This document shows, in pieces, positions 40,361 to 52,439 of a DNA stretch of 64,000 nucleotides. The notes under the pieces are model-generated. The model made no database searches. It saw only the letters and a list, made by a program, of their open reading frames with translations, and was not told the DNA's origin. A program made the translations under genes and the position numbers. The stretch is from assembly GCF_017591435.1 (NCBI RefSeq), contig NC_059268.1, positions 7,304,184-7,368,183 on the forward strand. Direction: 5' to 3'. Position 1 is the first letter of the stretch. Every line of letters begins with the position of its first letter. This DNA comes from Portunus trituberculatus. Lineage: Eukaryota > Arthropoda > Malacostraca > Decapoda > Portunidae.

Positions 40361-43300
40361 GTGAGTTAGCATAGAAATAGACCCTAGACCTTCAAACCGA
40401 CTGTATCACCACCTCAGCTGACCGGAGACTGGAGAAGGCAAATGACAAGCAATGCTGAGGAGTAGGTGAGGAAGAATGAGAAGTGTGGGGAGTAACTGTT
40501 GTAGTGGTGTGTAGTTAATGTGAAGGACGGAGGGGTAGTAGGGAGGGTAGGGTGGGTGGATAGTGTCTGGCGACTCAAGGTTACATCATCACTGACGCAC
40601 GTGAACCTCAGTATTCTTGGCCTTGCTGTACTCCCTTGGCTTTCATTAACTTGGCACACACACTCGTACACTTGCACACACACGACAAAGAATGTTAAGA
40701 GGGATAAAGAACATAGTGAGAGATCGCATTTGTGAAAGTATACTGAGGTAGAGAAACTTCCAGAAAGGTTTTGTTTTCTACAGCACTATACAATGCGTGA
40801 GCCACCGCCTAAATGTGTACTCAGCACTGTATATACATAACACATACATTTGATTTCATAATTCCCTTTTTTATGGAGGAACTATGGCGTGTGAGTGCAT
40901 TTGTTATTTTCATGTTTGCCTGGCTCGTGTTCAGCCTCATAGATATTGAAATAATGGGTTTTGTAATACTAAAAACATACAGCTATAAGGAAAACAAGTA
41001 GTAGGAATAACAGCAAGTAGGAGACGATAAAAAGGAAACCCATGACCATTAGGGGTATGCTAAGAGTATTGTTTGAGGTTTCAAGGCGAGGTCGTTTGAA
41101 GGCTGCTGCGGTAGGTGTGGGGTCACGGCTATGTCCTTCCCGCGGGGCTTGGATACCTTACTTCCTGACCCAGATTTCTTCGTGATGTAGGCAATGATCA
41201 CTGCACCTGGGATCAGTTTGGTGTCCATCATATTTCTACCTTCACTAAGGAAGCAACTATGGAGTTTGTTTATGTGTCCTTTTAACATTTGTAGCCTTAG
41301 TTAAGCCCTTATAATGTGAGTGATGAGTAAAGTAATGTAAGACTTGGCGTGACAGGTATGTGTGTCACTTCAGTGACTGACCTATCTATAGTGAGGACAC
41401 CTGTCCCTTGCCACTGGTTATCTGGGTATTTAGGTTGCACAGATATAATACCATGTGTTACACAAGCCATTTCTCATTAGTCTCTCAATATAATTTTTTT
41501 TCTTATAGAAGCCATTTGTTTTTAGGGGATGAAGTGTCTTATGTCCAATTTTATGGTTTGATGAAAAATTGTAGTACCCTTTTTATTTGCATATATTAGT
41601 CTTATTCATCCTGTGGCAGCTAGTCAGACTGCTGCATAATTCCTGACAGTCTCTCTGTAGTACAGACAAGAGGTCCACTATGAATTATTTCTAAGTTTTC
41701 TTCAGCTATAAAAAGACCGGGAAATCTATAGAACAGCAACTCCTTACATATTCTTTTCTATTAACCCCCTTCCCCCCAACAAGCTTGGGGGCACATGGGG
41801 AATCGGGGGTTTTGGTGGGGGAGTCAAGAGGTTAGATATGGCGATCCAAAAAAATCTAAGGACAAAAATCTAACCTAACTGGGGGGGGGCTGTGCCCCCT
41901 GGACCTCCCCTACAACACTAACCTAACCCTAACATAAACCTAAACTAACGTAACCTAACCTAGCCGGGGGGGCTGCGCCCCCACGGACACCACCCCCCCC
42001 TGCAGCACTAACCTAACCCTAACATAAACCTAGCCTAGCCTAGCTGGGGGGGGCTGCGCCCCCTGGAAGCCCCCTGCAACACTAACCTAACCCTAACATA
42101 AACCTAACTTACTGTATCCTTGCTTTGGGGCAGCTTCTTTCCCCCCCACACCGGTTCTCTTATAGCTTCACACAATATGCCCTGCCTCTACCAATACCCC
42201 TCCTCACAATACCTTAACGAAAGGATGAAGATCCTGGCTGGTTCTCTTCTCGACTGTACACTGACTTGCATCGCAGGAGCGATGATTTCCCAGTAATCAA
42301 ATTCGCAACCTTTACAACTAATATCACTGGTGACCATGGCTCAACTGCGCACACAGATCTCTGTGCACCTGTCTGCCCAGCTGTGCCCCGCCTACGAATA
42401 CATATAGCAAATTCCCATTGGCGCAGCTTGTGGTGTTAAGAGGTGGTGGTACGTCATTGGACAAAAGAACTATAGACACAATAAGAATCCTATTCAGCAG
42501 TTACCCACAAACCCAGGATGTGAACAAACAGACAGTCACTTCCTGTTACCCACAAACCCCAGATATATACAATAGACAATAGCAATGTTTACTATTTGGA
42601 CTTAGACTCCGAGTGACGTCTCTAATTTCAGTGAGGCAATGTGACATAACCGTGTGTGACCCCCAAACAAGACCGCAAGGTATGTGTTCTCCATTAACTA
42701 CTCATCATTTTGTGTTATTATTGCACGGATTAGAGAGGAGGTCCTGTTTTAAAGATTTACGAAAAGACCTTTACTAATTTTTTTTATTTGTATATTTTTC
42801 ATCTTATCTAGGGTTGCCATATATGAACTATCAAAATTCCGGACATCTTCACTAACACCTGATTATGGTCCTGATATGATACTGGAAAACATGTAAATTA
42901 ATTAAAAGAAACTCAACTTACTTACCTTTGCATATGGCTGATAATCATGTGACTGTAAGTCATTAATGCCTTTATGTGCCAGTGAGACAAATGTTCCTGG
43001 TTTACACACCAAACACTCAGCTTCCCACTCATCCCTGCCTTTTTTGAAGCACGGGAGTTTGTTCTGCATTTCTGCAGTGAATTTACACTTTCGTTTGGGC
43101 ATCCTGACAAGAACAAGTAATAGTTGTAATGACAAGATCACAAGGCCGCAAACTAATCCAAGCTGACCCCTATCAGAGCTGGTGAAAGACTGGGGCGCAA
43201 CGTGAGGCAGCATTGGGAAGGCTGCAAGCACCGACTTCATACAGGACCCATACACGTCAGAGTCTTGGCCAAAACCAAACAAAAGCAGCTGCCACTCAGT

Positions 43301-43946
43301 GAACCCCTCCCTCTCTCTCCCATCATTTCAACCCAAGGAAATTTGATAAATGTGATTTTTTAATGGTTACTGATGGAAGGTGAAATTCCGGACATTTGAG
43401 GGATTTTCAAAAATCCCCCTGGATGCAGATTTCGTTATCTGAATTCCGGACATGTCCGGGAAAATCCAGCACCGTAATCTTAACTGACCCTAATTCTCTT
43501 AAGCCATGTCTAAACATTTTAGTCTTGACATTATTAGTCTGATCCATTCAGCTCCTATCTGTTGGTGATTAGCTTGTAAGCTGTCTTTCCTCATTCCCAT
43601 GCTTTACTGGTATGCAATATTACACTTACTCCTGAGATAAGGAAGCTCATACCATCAAAGTGGGTCAAGGGGTAATACCTAGCTGCCATTAACAGAGGGT
43701 CAAGGAGGTGAAGCTTGGCTGGATCTTTAGTAAATTTCTCATTTGCAGTGTGGTAAATTATTTGTGAATAGATTGACTATGAAGTGAAATCAGAAGGGAA
43801 CTTGTTGGATATCATATTACCAAGTTATGCCTTGTAATGTACTAATTTTTTGCCCTTGGTGTTTTTTTGAAAATTAGATTGAGGTACTGGTGGTCCTTAT
43901 TGCTCATGATGATAATGATTATGAATGTTTATTAGTTTATTAAAAA

Positions 43947-44039
<93 letters not shown>

Positions 44040-46977
44040 CCTTTATATGTTTCTTTCACTGATTATGGTGGGAATAATACTAGGCCTGATAACTGATAGT
44101 ATTAAACATTCACTTAAAAAAAAACTTGATATTGATAAGGTTACCAGTCTTTGTTGACAACAAAAAACTTACTTTCAAGGCTAGCTGTTGGGTAACACCA
44201 TCTACTAAGTGCACCTAAAACAATAAAACATGAAACATGAAAAAAAACAATGTCAATGCACTTGCTGCTGCTTCACGCTGCAGTCACTTTGCCAGGATGG
44301 AAAAAGCTCTTTACCTACATATGTAAAGATGCTATAATGTTGTGATTTAATTAATAATAAAACTATTAAGGCATAAGTGAATCACATTTTATTAAATTGA
44401 TTTTTCTGATTTTAGTTAATTTGTAAATCAGGATCAGTTGCAGATTTTTTGTTATTATTACAGTAAATGCAATTTTTTTTTTTTTCAGATACTTACAGTT
44501 TATGAGAGTTTTATTTCCAAAGATGTAGTATGTATTTCATTTGTATATAAAGATTATGGTTAAAATTATTTTGTTTGCATTATTTTTGGAAAATGTAGAT
44601 TGTACATTCTTTAATTTCAGTTCACATGTAATGAATTGTTGATTTGATATTAACAATTTTTTTTTTTTTGTATCCCTGCCACAGCCACCCCTGGGAAACA
44701 GTAACTCAGGCTGTGTGGCGCAAGTACCCCAACCCCCACAACCCGGCGGTGGTGGGGACAGATGTGATAGAGCGCCATGTGATGAACGGTGTGCTGCACA
44801 CTCACCGTCTCATCAGCTCCAGATGGGGCCTGCCAAACTGGGCACAAACTGTGAGTTATTCACACTTCTATCCCTACTATCTGTCATTTGTCATTTGTTT
44901 TGGTAACCTTGAAATACTAAATCTTTTATATGATTTCTCTGATAATGTTTAGGGTTGTGTTGTTATCTTGTAATGAAGTCTTCTATTTTCTTTGTTCTAG
45001 TGTTTGTACTTTATTTTCTAGTAATTTTCCTCTCATGTTAGACTTTTAACTCTGGGATAATCTTGGCTAGACTCTCTCTTTCTCTGTTTTTATGGAGAAA
45101 TTTCATAATTGAGTATGATATAGTGTTTTTTCATACTTGTGTATTGTATTATAGTAGCTACCTGTTTTTTTATTTTTTTATTAATGTATTCTTTTTGATT
45201 ATTGGACAAGAAGGATGTAATGCTTCACTGTTTGAGAAGAGAATTGTCTCTACTCATCTCTGCCATCCACTTTCCTTTTTTTTGATCTGTAATCACTTGT
45301 GCCACAGATTCTGGGTGCTGACCGAGTTTGCTATGGGTACGAACACTCCGAGGTGAACCCAGAGGAGAGAACCATGACCATGCGCACTAGAAATGTGAGT
45401 ATTCCATCCATCTTGAATACTATACCTACATGACCAAACATCACATCTTTGTATTGCAGCATTGCCCATTGTCATTATTTTTGTTTTGCTTTTGTGTATG
45501 TATTTTTTACTTTTTTGGATTCTGCTTCTTCTCTATCAGCCTACTTTCTAGGAATTTAAATATTTCACCAATAAGTCCAAAGTTATTTATATAAAGTAAT
45601 TCCTATGTATGTATATTTGAAATCTATTTCTTTTCCTTTCTGATGAGCAGCTGACCTTTGCAAGTACAGTGAGCATGGACGAGCGGCTAGTTTACTCTCC
45701 AGACCCCAACAATAGTGAAAACACTGTACTGCGGCAGGAAACCATCATCACTGTCAAGGGTGTCCCTCTTACTTCCTACATGGAGAACTACCTCCTCAAT
45801 AGCATCTCCAACAATTCCTTCAAGGTAGGTGGTGGTGTGGTGATGTTTGTAAGTCATGCTTGTTAGGAACACGTTAGATTTAACATTTACAATTTTAATC
45901 TGTGTATGTGGTGATGGAAAATTTATGAGGATTACCATTTACAAATGATGTGCGTCTTATGTCTTTGTAAATCGAACATGCTCACATTGGATTCAACATG
46001 TAGATTTTTCTCATAATTTTTTGATGCTTCAGTGCTGTCTGGATGCTTCTCCAATTTGATATTATTGTTGTAATCAAAGTTGTCATTATTTTACAGTAAA
46101 AAAAATATTATTTCCTCATTTCTTTTACTCAGAAAGTAGGTTTTCATATTACAATCTTTAATTTGACAATCAGAATAAGAAAGAATATTTGTTGACCGGA
46201 TTTATGTTACTTGTTGTATATATTAGTATTCTTTTGTTATTTTTTTTTATCTTTTCTTCTAACATGCATGTGCTTGGTGCTCCATGTCTACATGTTGGCA
46301 GTTGTTATGGATGAGGATGATTAGTGAAAATAGGTATATTACATACAGATACTGCTATGTGTAGTCCTGATGGCTTCCTGCTGATTACTGTATTTTACAT
46401 GGGAAAAGAAACGTTTCTGACTTTATTCTCAGTTTAGAACAAAATATGTATTAGAGTTATTTGTCTCTTTAATTGAGAAACACTCCTTTGTCTTTGCTCT
46501 GGCAATATATAAATCATCTTCATGGTTAGCAAATTTGTATTAAACTATTAGTATTCTATTATGTAAATTAGATCTTGTATGCAAAAGCTTGTCCTGTAGA
46601 CCACTGGATCACTGTGTACTGGCTGTAGAACATCTGCAGAACTTGGGAATGGTTACAGTGGGTATCACTTTGTGGTTTTGCAGGGTCGTGATGCAATGGA
46701 GTTTGTCATCTCAAAGATCAATCGTGAGGTAGAAGATCTGGTGTCCACTTACAAGCGCAGCACTTCTGAGATCTTGGACCACACCAAGCGCTCCCTGGGA
46801 GAGATCACCGAATCAGCCCTTCGCTCTGTTGATGACATTTCCCTGGCTGCTAAGAAATCTGTTGATGGCCTTTCTGATGCTGCCAAGAAGTCCATTGATG
46901 ATATTTCTTGTGTGGCAAAGAAGGGCATAGATACTTTCACTCAACCAGCTCCTGCAGGATCCATGCCCAGGATATGA
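40329..46977 (+). CDS. slmo: Slowmo / PRELID3 mitochondrial phospholipid-transfer protein
   Basis: Five exons (40329-40360, 44685-44850, 45308-45394, 45651-45824, 46684-46977) with canonical sites and matching phases give 250 residues. The start MKIWTSEHIFSHPWETV and the blocks KYPNPHNPAVVG, HRLISSRWGLP, VSMDERLVY, ETIITVKGVPLTSY and GRDAMEFVI are those of PRELID3/slowmo rather than PRELID1. Family members work in the mitochondrial intermembrane space with TRIAP1/Mdm35, and the slowmo-type complex moves phosphatidylserine between the membranes. The PRELI domain occupies about residues 1-175. Human PRELID3 proteins are about 170-195 residues. Here an extra C-terminal segment holds five tandem 11-residue repeats (179-233). 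The ATG is the conserved family start. The split codon AG|C across intron 1 restores the family Ser. Intron 1 is 4.3 kb and filled with mobile and satellite DNA. Confidence 0.95.
41868..42115. repeat. Telomere-like CCTAA/hairpin minisatellite
   Basis: Three units begin 'cactaacctaaccctaaca' at 41916, 42006 and 42080 (periods of 90 and 74 bp). Each is followed by further AACCTA-type motifs and a GGGGGCTGCGCCCCC-type palindrome. CCTAA is the complement of the arthropod telomere repeat TTAGG, and here it is degenerate and interstitial. Confidence 0.8.
42170..42680 (+). promoter_or_regulatory. GC-rich island with CCAAT box and splice donor, possible alternative promoter
   Basis: It contains 'cccattggc' (CCAAT in reverse, about 42413) and ends at 'cgcaag|gtatgtg' (donor at 42680). 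This has the form of a non-coding first exon inside slmo intron 1. It could equally be an old retrosequence, and no start codon in the right phase for slmo exon 2 is obvious. Confidence 0.25.
42809..43476 (-). mobile_element. hAT-like element remnant with a zinc-finger coding exon
   Basis: Left end 'tagggttgcca' and right end (reverse complement) 'tacggtgctgga' are flanked by ATCTTATC and ATCTTAAC, an 8-bp duplication with one mismatch, as hAT elements make. Both ends carry 'aattccggaca'. On the minus strand an ATG at about 43102 opens MPKRKCKFTAEM, then FKKGRDEWEAECLVC and SLAHKGINDLQSH. This is the N-terminal zinc-finger-like start of hAT-type proteins. It stops at a perfect donor AAG|GTAAGT (about 42926). 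The rest of the transposase is missing. Confidence 0.65.
43943..44038. repeat. Poly(A)-(AT)n array
   Basis: About 21 A then about 75 bp of AT. Confidence 0.95.
44685..44850 (+). CDS. slmo: slmo coding exon 2
   Basis: Acceptor 'gccacag' and donor 'gtgagt'. Encodes HPWETVTQAVWRKYPNP through GLPNWAQT, the PRELI-domain core. Confidence 0.95.
45308..45394 (+). CDS. slmo: slmo coding exon 3
   Basis: 29 codons from ILGADRVCYGYEHSEV to MRTRN, phase 0 at both ends. Donor 'gtgagt'. Confidence 0.95.
45651..45824 (+). CDS. slmo: slmo coding exon 4
   Basis: 58 codons from LTFASTVSMDERLVY to NNSFK, including ETIITVKGVPLTSY. Donor 'gtaggt'. Confidence 0.95.
46684..46977 (+). CDS. slmo: slmo terminal coding exon with 11-mer repeats
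   Basis: 97 codons plus TGA. GRDAMEFVISKINREVEDL closes the PRELI fold. Codons at 46759-46923 encode five 11-residue repeats ending in KR, LR, KK, KK and KK, each starting S-x-(S/G/D). Confidence 0.95.
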   Translation, partial: GRDAMEFVISKINREVEDLVSTYKRSTSEILDHTKRSLGEITESALRSVDDISLAAKKSVDGLSDAAKKSIDDISCVAKKGIDTFTQPAPAGSMPRI

Positions 46978-47975
46978 TAGCAAACAATATCTAGGATCTA
47001 CTATGACAGCTGTAGTGTTACTAGCTCAGACACCAATGTACAAAACAGGAGGAACAGTAGAAGAGAAAGTCTCGACAAGAAGATAAAGGAGAGAAGAGCA
47101 AGAAATTCCTATGACACATGAGAGGTCTGTTAAATACCTCTGTTTCAAGTATTTTTATGTTGAAATTGACACAAATTGTGGCTGAAAGCCTCCTTTTCCT
47201 CTTCAGTGTGTGCTGTTATTCTTATCATCCCATTACTGCATTCCTGGAGTGTATTTTCAGCTACAGTTTGTTGGATAAGTAAAGAACCAGAAATTGATTG
47301 TGTAAAGGAAACATATTCTGGAATTTCTCTGTGAAAGAAAAGGAGTGTACAGTTTGACAAACACAGAAAAGTAGCATTTCCATTACATTTCATTCACTCA
47401 CTTTTGAGGTTCACTGCATCAGATATGAGTCTGTGCAGTGAGTGTGGAATAATACAAATGTTCTTCATGTTGAAGATATGTGAATCTGCTCATAGATATG
47501 CTGTATTCTCAGTTCTTCATCTTGGACCAGTGTGGGAAGCTACTATACCACTATGTCTAACAGATCTGTGAATGTAGAAGAGAAAGGTCAGGGATCCTGT
47601 ATTATGGCTCATGTATTAATGGTGCCCGGTGAGGCTAGTGTGGGAAGCTTGTCCCCGTGTGGAGGATAGCAGAGGATTACTGAACAGGCAGCTAGCTTGC
47701 TGTTTGCTCTGGGTACTTTGCATTATGGTGTTTTCATCCACTAATGATCACTATCTGAAAATATGAAGATCTATTGGAGATAGATTGCATTTGCAGATAG
47801 AATAGATAATCAGCTATGCATTGATGATCAGATATACCAGAGAATATTGCTCATAGGTATTGATATGTATACACATATATTCTAAAAATGTTGATTAGTT
47901 TTTTATCAGGATGTCAGTACCAGTTCAGTATAGGCTGATGTAGAGGGATGTTACATTGGTAGTGATGCTTTAGAC

Positions 47976-48305
47976 CACTGGTTCCCAGACTTTTCCTGAG
48001 CAAGTACTGCTTGGAGGTCCTGTACAGTCCCAATGTACCACCTGGTTCCTGAAAAACTCAATTCCAACAAATATCAATTTATTCACAATTAGAACACAAA
48101 TGAGCTAACAATGAGGAACACAACTCCATTGAATGAAACGGCTGCATCTGTTTCTCTCCACCAGCTGACCGATGCCAGATTATCTTGTGTAAGGCAGTGA
48201 TAATTTTTTGTAAGAAATTAATTTATTGGTTCAACTGAAATTCACATATGATCCCAAAAGTGGCCATGTACCACCTAGAAGGCCTTCACAGGATGGAAAC
48301 CACTG
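47976..48305. mobile_element. hAT-type MITE, 330 bp, with perfect 8-bp target duplication
   Basis: Terminal inverted repeats CACTGGTTCCCAGAC and (reverse complement) CAGTGGTTTCCATCC are flanked on both sides by CTTTAGAC (47968-47975 and 48306-48313). The TIR and 8-bp TSD are those of hAT elements. No open frame, so non-autonomous. Confidence 0.85.
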
Positions 48306-48829
48306 CTTTAGACCTTTGTTATCCACTGTACTACATGGGAGGTAGCTGTTGATCTTAAATACAGTGCTTTGCTGTGTGAAAAATGAGTGTCCAAAGGAGT
48401 GTGAAGCCTTGCCTTGAAATGACCATACTGGTGGAGTATTCAATTCATCACTTGTTCCTTTTTGTTTTCTTTTTGTAATTATTGCTTCTATTTAAATTTC
48501 CTACCTCATTATATCTTGTGTTTGATACACCCATATTCACCACAGGTAGAACTGTGTCCTAACAGTATCAGGAGGATGGTAGAAGAGATATCTATTTTAT
48601 TGCAAACCAGAGTAAAGTTTTGCTAATTATTTGATAATTGTGGCTCCTTGAGAATCATATAGCGATTGGAATAGTTTAATTTGTGAAGTAGCCTTTATAA
48701 GATGAGTTTGGGAATGGTATGAATAGTGAGTGCAAGAGGTTAGATGGTGTAGCATCTTTGCCTCAAACCATAGCTAGGATGAGTTATAGTTGGAGTTTAA
48801 AGGCAGTGGTGCTGTTTTACCTTACATTG

Positions 48830-48830
<1 letters not shown>

Positions 48831-48880
<50 letters not shown>
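48831..48880. repeat. (CT)n microsatellite
   Basis: About 50 bp of CT. Confidence 0.95.
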
Positions 48881-48884
<4 letters not shown>

Positions 48885-51069
48885 CCCCAAAGTGTTACTT
48901 ATGACATTGTTTTGCAGCTTAGCCATAAATTGATCTGAAACTGAAAACATAAATTAGTTAAATTGTATTCCATTTTTTGTTTATATACAAAATTTCTTAT
49001 TTCATCATTGTTTTTTAAGAAATCCCACTACGTTATGATTTTATGCATTTTAGGATTATTTTTCGCTCAAGGAAATATTTGTGTTATATAGAAATTTGAT
49101 TATCAATTAAGTTTCTCGTTACATGAAAGATTAAACACTTTTGAATTCTGAATGCATATAATGTATTGAATTGAAGTATGCATGCGAATCCTTTGAGTTG
49201 TTCTTAAGTATGATGTTCACACTTATGAGTTACAACCTCAATGGGTGTACTTTTGATGGTTATTTATGGCAGAGGCAGGAAACAAACACTTCAGCTCTAT
49301 CTGTATTTCTCCTTATCCCTTACTGTTTTCTTCCCTTTACTTTGCTCCATTCATTGCCCCTATGTCTTAAGTTTAAAAAGTTTGCAATAATGAAGTCATA
49401 CAGTTCTAAATATTTATTTCACTATAAGTGTTTTAATTTTTTATCCTTATACTTTGTGATGGAAACACTATGGATTACTTTTATTGACCTTATATCATTT
49501 AGATTCAAAGCTATTATACACTGTGCCTCTGGCTTTTCATTAATAATGGAAGCTTGGTTCATTTAGTTATTTTGTGCTGTAATCAGTGGAAGAGAGGGTG
49601 TTGGGAATTATGATGGTGCATCAGTATTATTACTGCTCTTAAAAAGACTTCAGTACACATATATTGTCACAGTACCCATTTGAAATTACAGCAAGTGTAA
49701 AATATTCACCACTGCTGTCCAGCCAGTGGTTGTGTAGCACCAGATGCTTGCTGACTAGCTATGTTGTTAGGAACTCCTAAAATATTTTTTAGTAATTATT
49801 GCAAGAATTGCCTACCACTACCTAAGCTCCTTGCCATTAAAATCACGCTCAATTCAGGAAACGGGTCTGTTACTACTGTAGTAGCTACTGCTAGTTTTGC
49901 TATAACTACTACTACTACCTTTCAATTACCACAGTATTTTTTCCTTGAATACTAACTTCATCCCTTGCATATTCTTAGGAGAGGTCTTGAAGAATTGGGG
50001 TCAATCAGCCAAGGTTTTTAGTAAATTGATTTCCTTTTCTCACTTCCTCACCTTATCACTTCTGAAAAGCCTTGGACATGCATAGTCTGGATCACAGTGT
50101 TGTTCCTTTCTTTCCTTTCTTAATGTTAAAACCTCCACTTTCCTACTGAGTACCACTATACTACTATGACTACTCTTAGTACCACTACTATCACGATATT
50201 ATTAATTGTTACTGCTTACTGTTGTAAATATTCATTCATTTGGCTTAGAGTTGAGGCCAAGGGCATTTAAGGTGCTCCTAGATTTAAGTTTGAAGAGTTA
50301 TGTAATGGAGAGCTGAATGTGTATGAAGCTCTCATTGTTATGTTGTCAGATTATTTTTTTTCCTCTACTCTCTCTGTTAGGAAAGGTTTTTAGAGTTCTC
50401 CATTTTTGTGTATTATGTAATCATGCAGATGATGATATTATATTGTTTCATGTTTTCTTTCTCTGGCTCTGGCAATTGTGAGAAAGGGCAAGTCATTATT
50501 ATTATTATCATGAACCTTAGAAAAGAGGAGGAGCCCATGAAATGTATTTATATTTTTACTGCTAGCATTAGTGGCAGTGGTTCTTAGATGTTTTCCTCTC
50601 TCTTTTGTTTAACTTGTAGCTTTTTATCAGGTTAAAATATCATCTCCTTTTTAAAATTAGAATTATGTTACATTTATTTGCCTCAAATAACAGTGTATAC
50701 AGCACTTTGTGAAAGACAATACAAAGATTGATATTTCAAATTTTGAGTGTGCTAATCTTTGGTTTCAATTTATCTTCTCAAGAAAACCTAAAATTTTCCT
50801 GTGGTTGAAAACCCCTGTCCTAGAAAGAATGTCTTTAGTGTTTTTTTATATAAGAGAGAGGAAGAGCAAGCACCATATCATTACTGGATAGATGAGATGT
50901 GAGTGTAGGAAACCTGAATCATGTTTTCAGGTGTGTTTGCACTGTCATGAACACAATAATAGTCATAATAAGAAAATATCAGATTTTTATTAATTCTCTC
51001 TCACCAGATTTCCCAGTGCTAATCCACAGGAAATATTTACTGTGTTCAATTCAATAGAGAATGCAAAAA

Positions 51070-51350
51070 TATAAGAAAATAAGGTAAGCTGCAAGAAGCC
51101 AGTAGGCCTATAAATTAAAATCCCTGCATAAAACCTGGCTACCTATATCTGCTTATAATCTCTGTCCATCACTTCATCTTTTAAAGCTTCTATTGACTCA
51201 ATACCAGCAACCTCATTACTTCAATCCCTAATGGCCATTTGCCACTCTAATATCTAGTCTCTTTTTAAAAGCTAGACTTTACCAAACTTGAACCCAAAAT
51301 ATGCAGTTCTATTTTGACCTATCTTATCCTATAAGTTTATCTTCTCTCCT
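51070..51350 (+). repeat. Dispersed repeat, 'gaaaataagg..aagctgcaagaagcc' family
   Basis: Shares 'aagctgcaagaagcc', 'atccctgcata' and 'ctacctat' with diverged copies at about 3640-3850, 35480-35545, 56640-56730 and, in reverse, 12870-12940, 46330-46400, 55395-55490 and 59465-59540. The element class is not identified. Confidence 0.55.
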
Positions 51351-52439
51351 AATACTGTGTTTGGAATAGTAGGATGATTCTGATGAAGAATCTAGCTATG
51401 TTGTTTTTTGGTCTTTGTCTTCTTTGGAGTGTAATGGTGCCACAGCTTTAATGCTCCAAAGGTCCTTATAGCAAATATGTCAACCAATTAGATTCTGGTG
51501 AGTTGTCATGTCCTCTGGAGGTAGGTCTTGCATTATCTGAGGACTTTGTAGGTTAGGCTGGAATCTTGGGAGCTATCCTGGAGGTTGGCTAGTATTGGTC
51601 TGTGGAAATGAGTGATGAGAGTGAGTGGAGGAATTGCAGTGGAAGTGGTGGCAAGGACAATGTAACAAAAGGTGTCCTTGGATATCTGTGTGGGCACCAT
51701 GTGTAGCAATAATTGTTGAATAGACTTGGCTTTTGTAGGAAGGCATTCAGGTGACTATCCTATTCTGAATCTGTTATCTTCAGAATGAAGGGCACCCTAG
51801 AAGAGCTGTGTCTCCAGTCTGATGTGTCCCTTGTGATGCTCTGTGGGGTGTCTTTTCCAATATAAGATGGCATCACATCAGCAATTATAAGTCATTGTTT
51901 ATGAATTGATTTTACCCTTTCATAACCTTATTACACTGTTTTGCCGAGTCATATCACAAAATGATTTTTCCATAAAAAGTTTTCATGGATTCTTTCATGA
52001 AGTATTGAACAGTACATCAGCATATTCATCTTTATAGAAGTTTTAAATATCTGTAATACATGTTTTTTGTGTCCACTCAATCCCTAGCCTTTGTAAATTT
52101 GTATTCATATGTAGATATTTACTTGTCTATCTATCAATCTTTCACAGTATATTATATTGCCAAGAACTAAAAAGAATCACTCACTTTGTGAATGGTGATT
52201 TCTTTACGTTGCTTCTGTCTCAGTAAACTTAGGAATGAAAGCTCTGGTAATGTATAAAGACTGCACATGTCACCATTTGCCTTGAAGCCTTCCACCTGCA
52301 AAAGACCAGATATGCAATTAATAGTCAGTAGATAATTCAGGTCGCAGTGAAGGTGACATTCATTGGTTTGAATTATTTGTGACAGAAATTTTTTTTTTCC
52401 TTAATTCACATTCTAAACATCACATATAGTACATATAAC

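Larger units (their letters stand above)
40361..44684 (+). other. slmo intron 1
   Basis: 4.3 kb. It contains a minus-strand open frame (41288-41049), a CCTAA-like minisatellite with G/C hairpins (41760-42115), a GC-rich island with a good donor (about 42170-42680), a hAT-like remnant (42809-43476), and a poly(A)-AT array (43943-44038). Confidence 0.85.

Noticed and set aside
41868..42115. A chromosome end
   Set aside because: The CCTAA-type motifs are degenerate, short and interrupted by hairpin units, with normal gene sequence on both sides.
49171..49566. A 131-residue plus-strand open frame
   Set aside because: Phe/Leu/Tyr-rich translation of AT-rich DNA downstream of slmo, with no motif.
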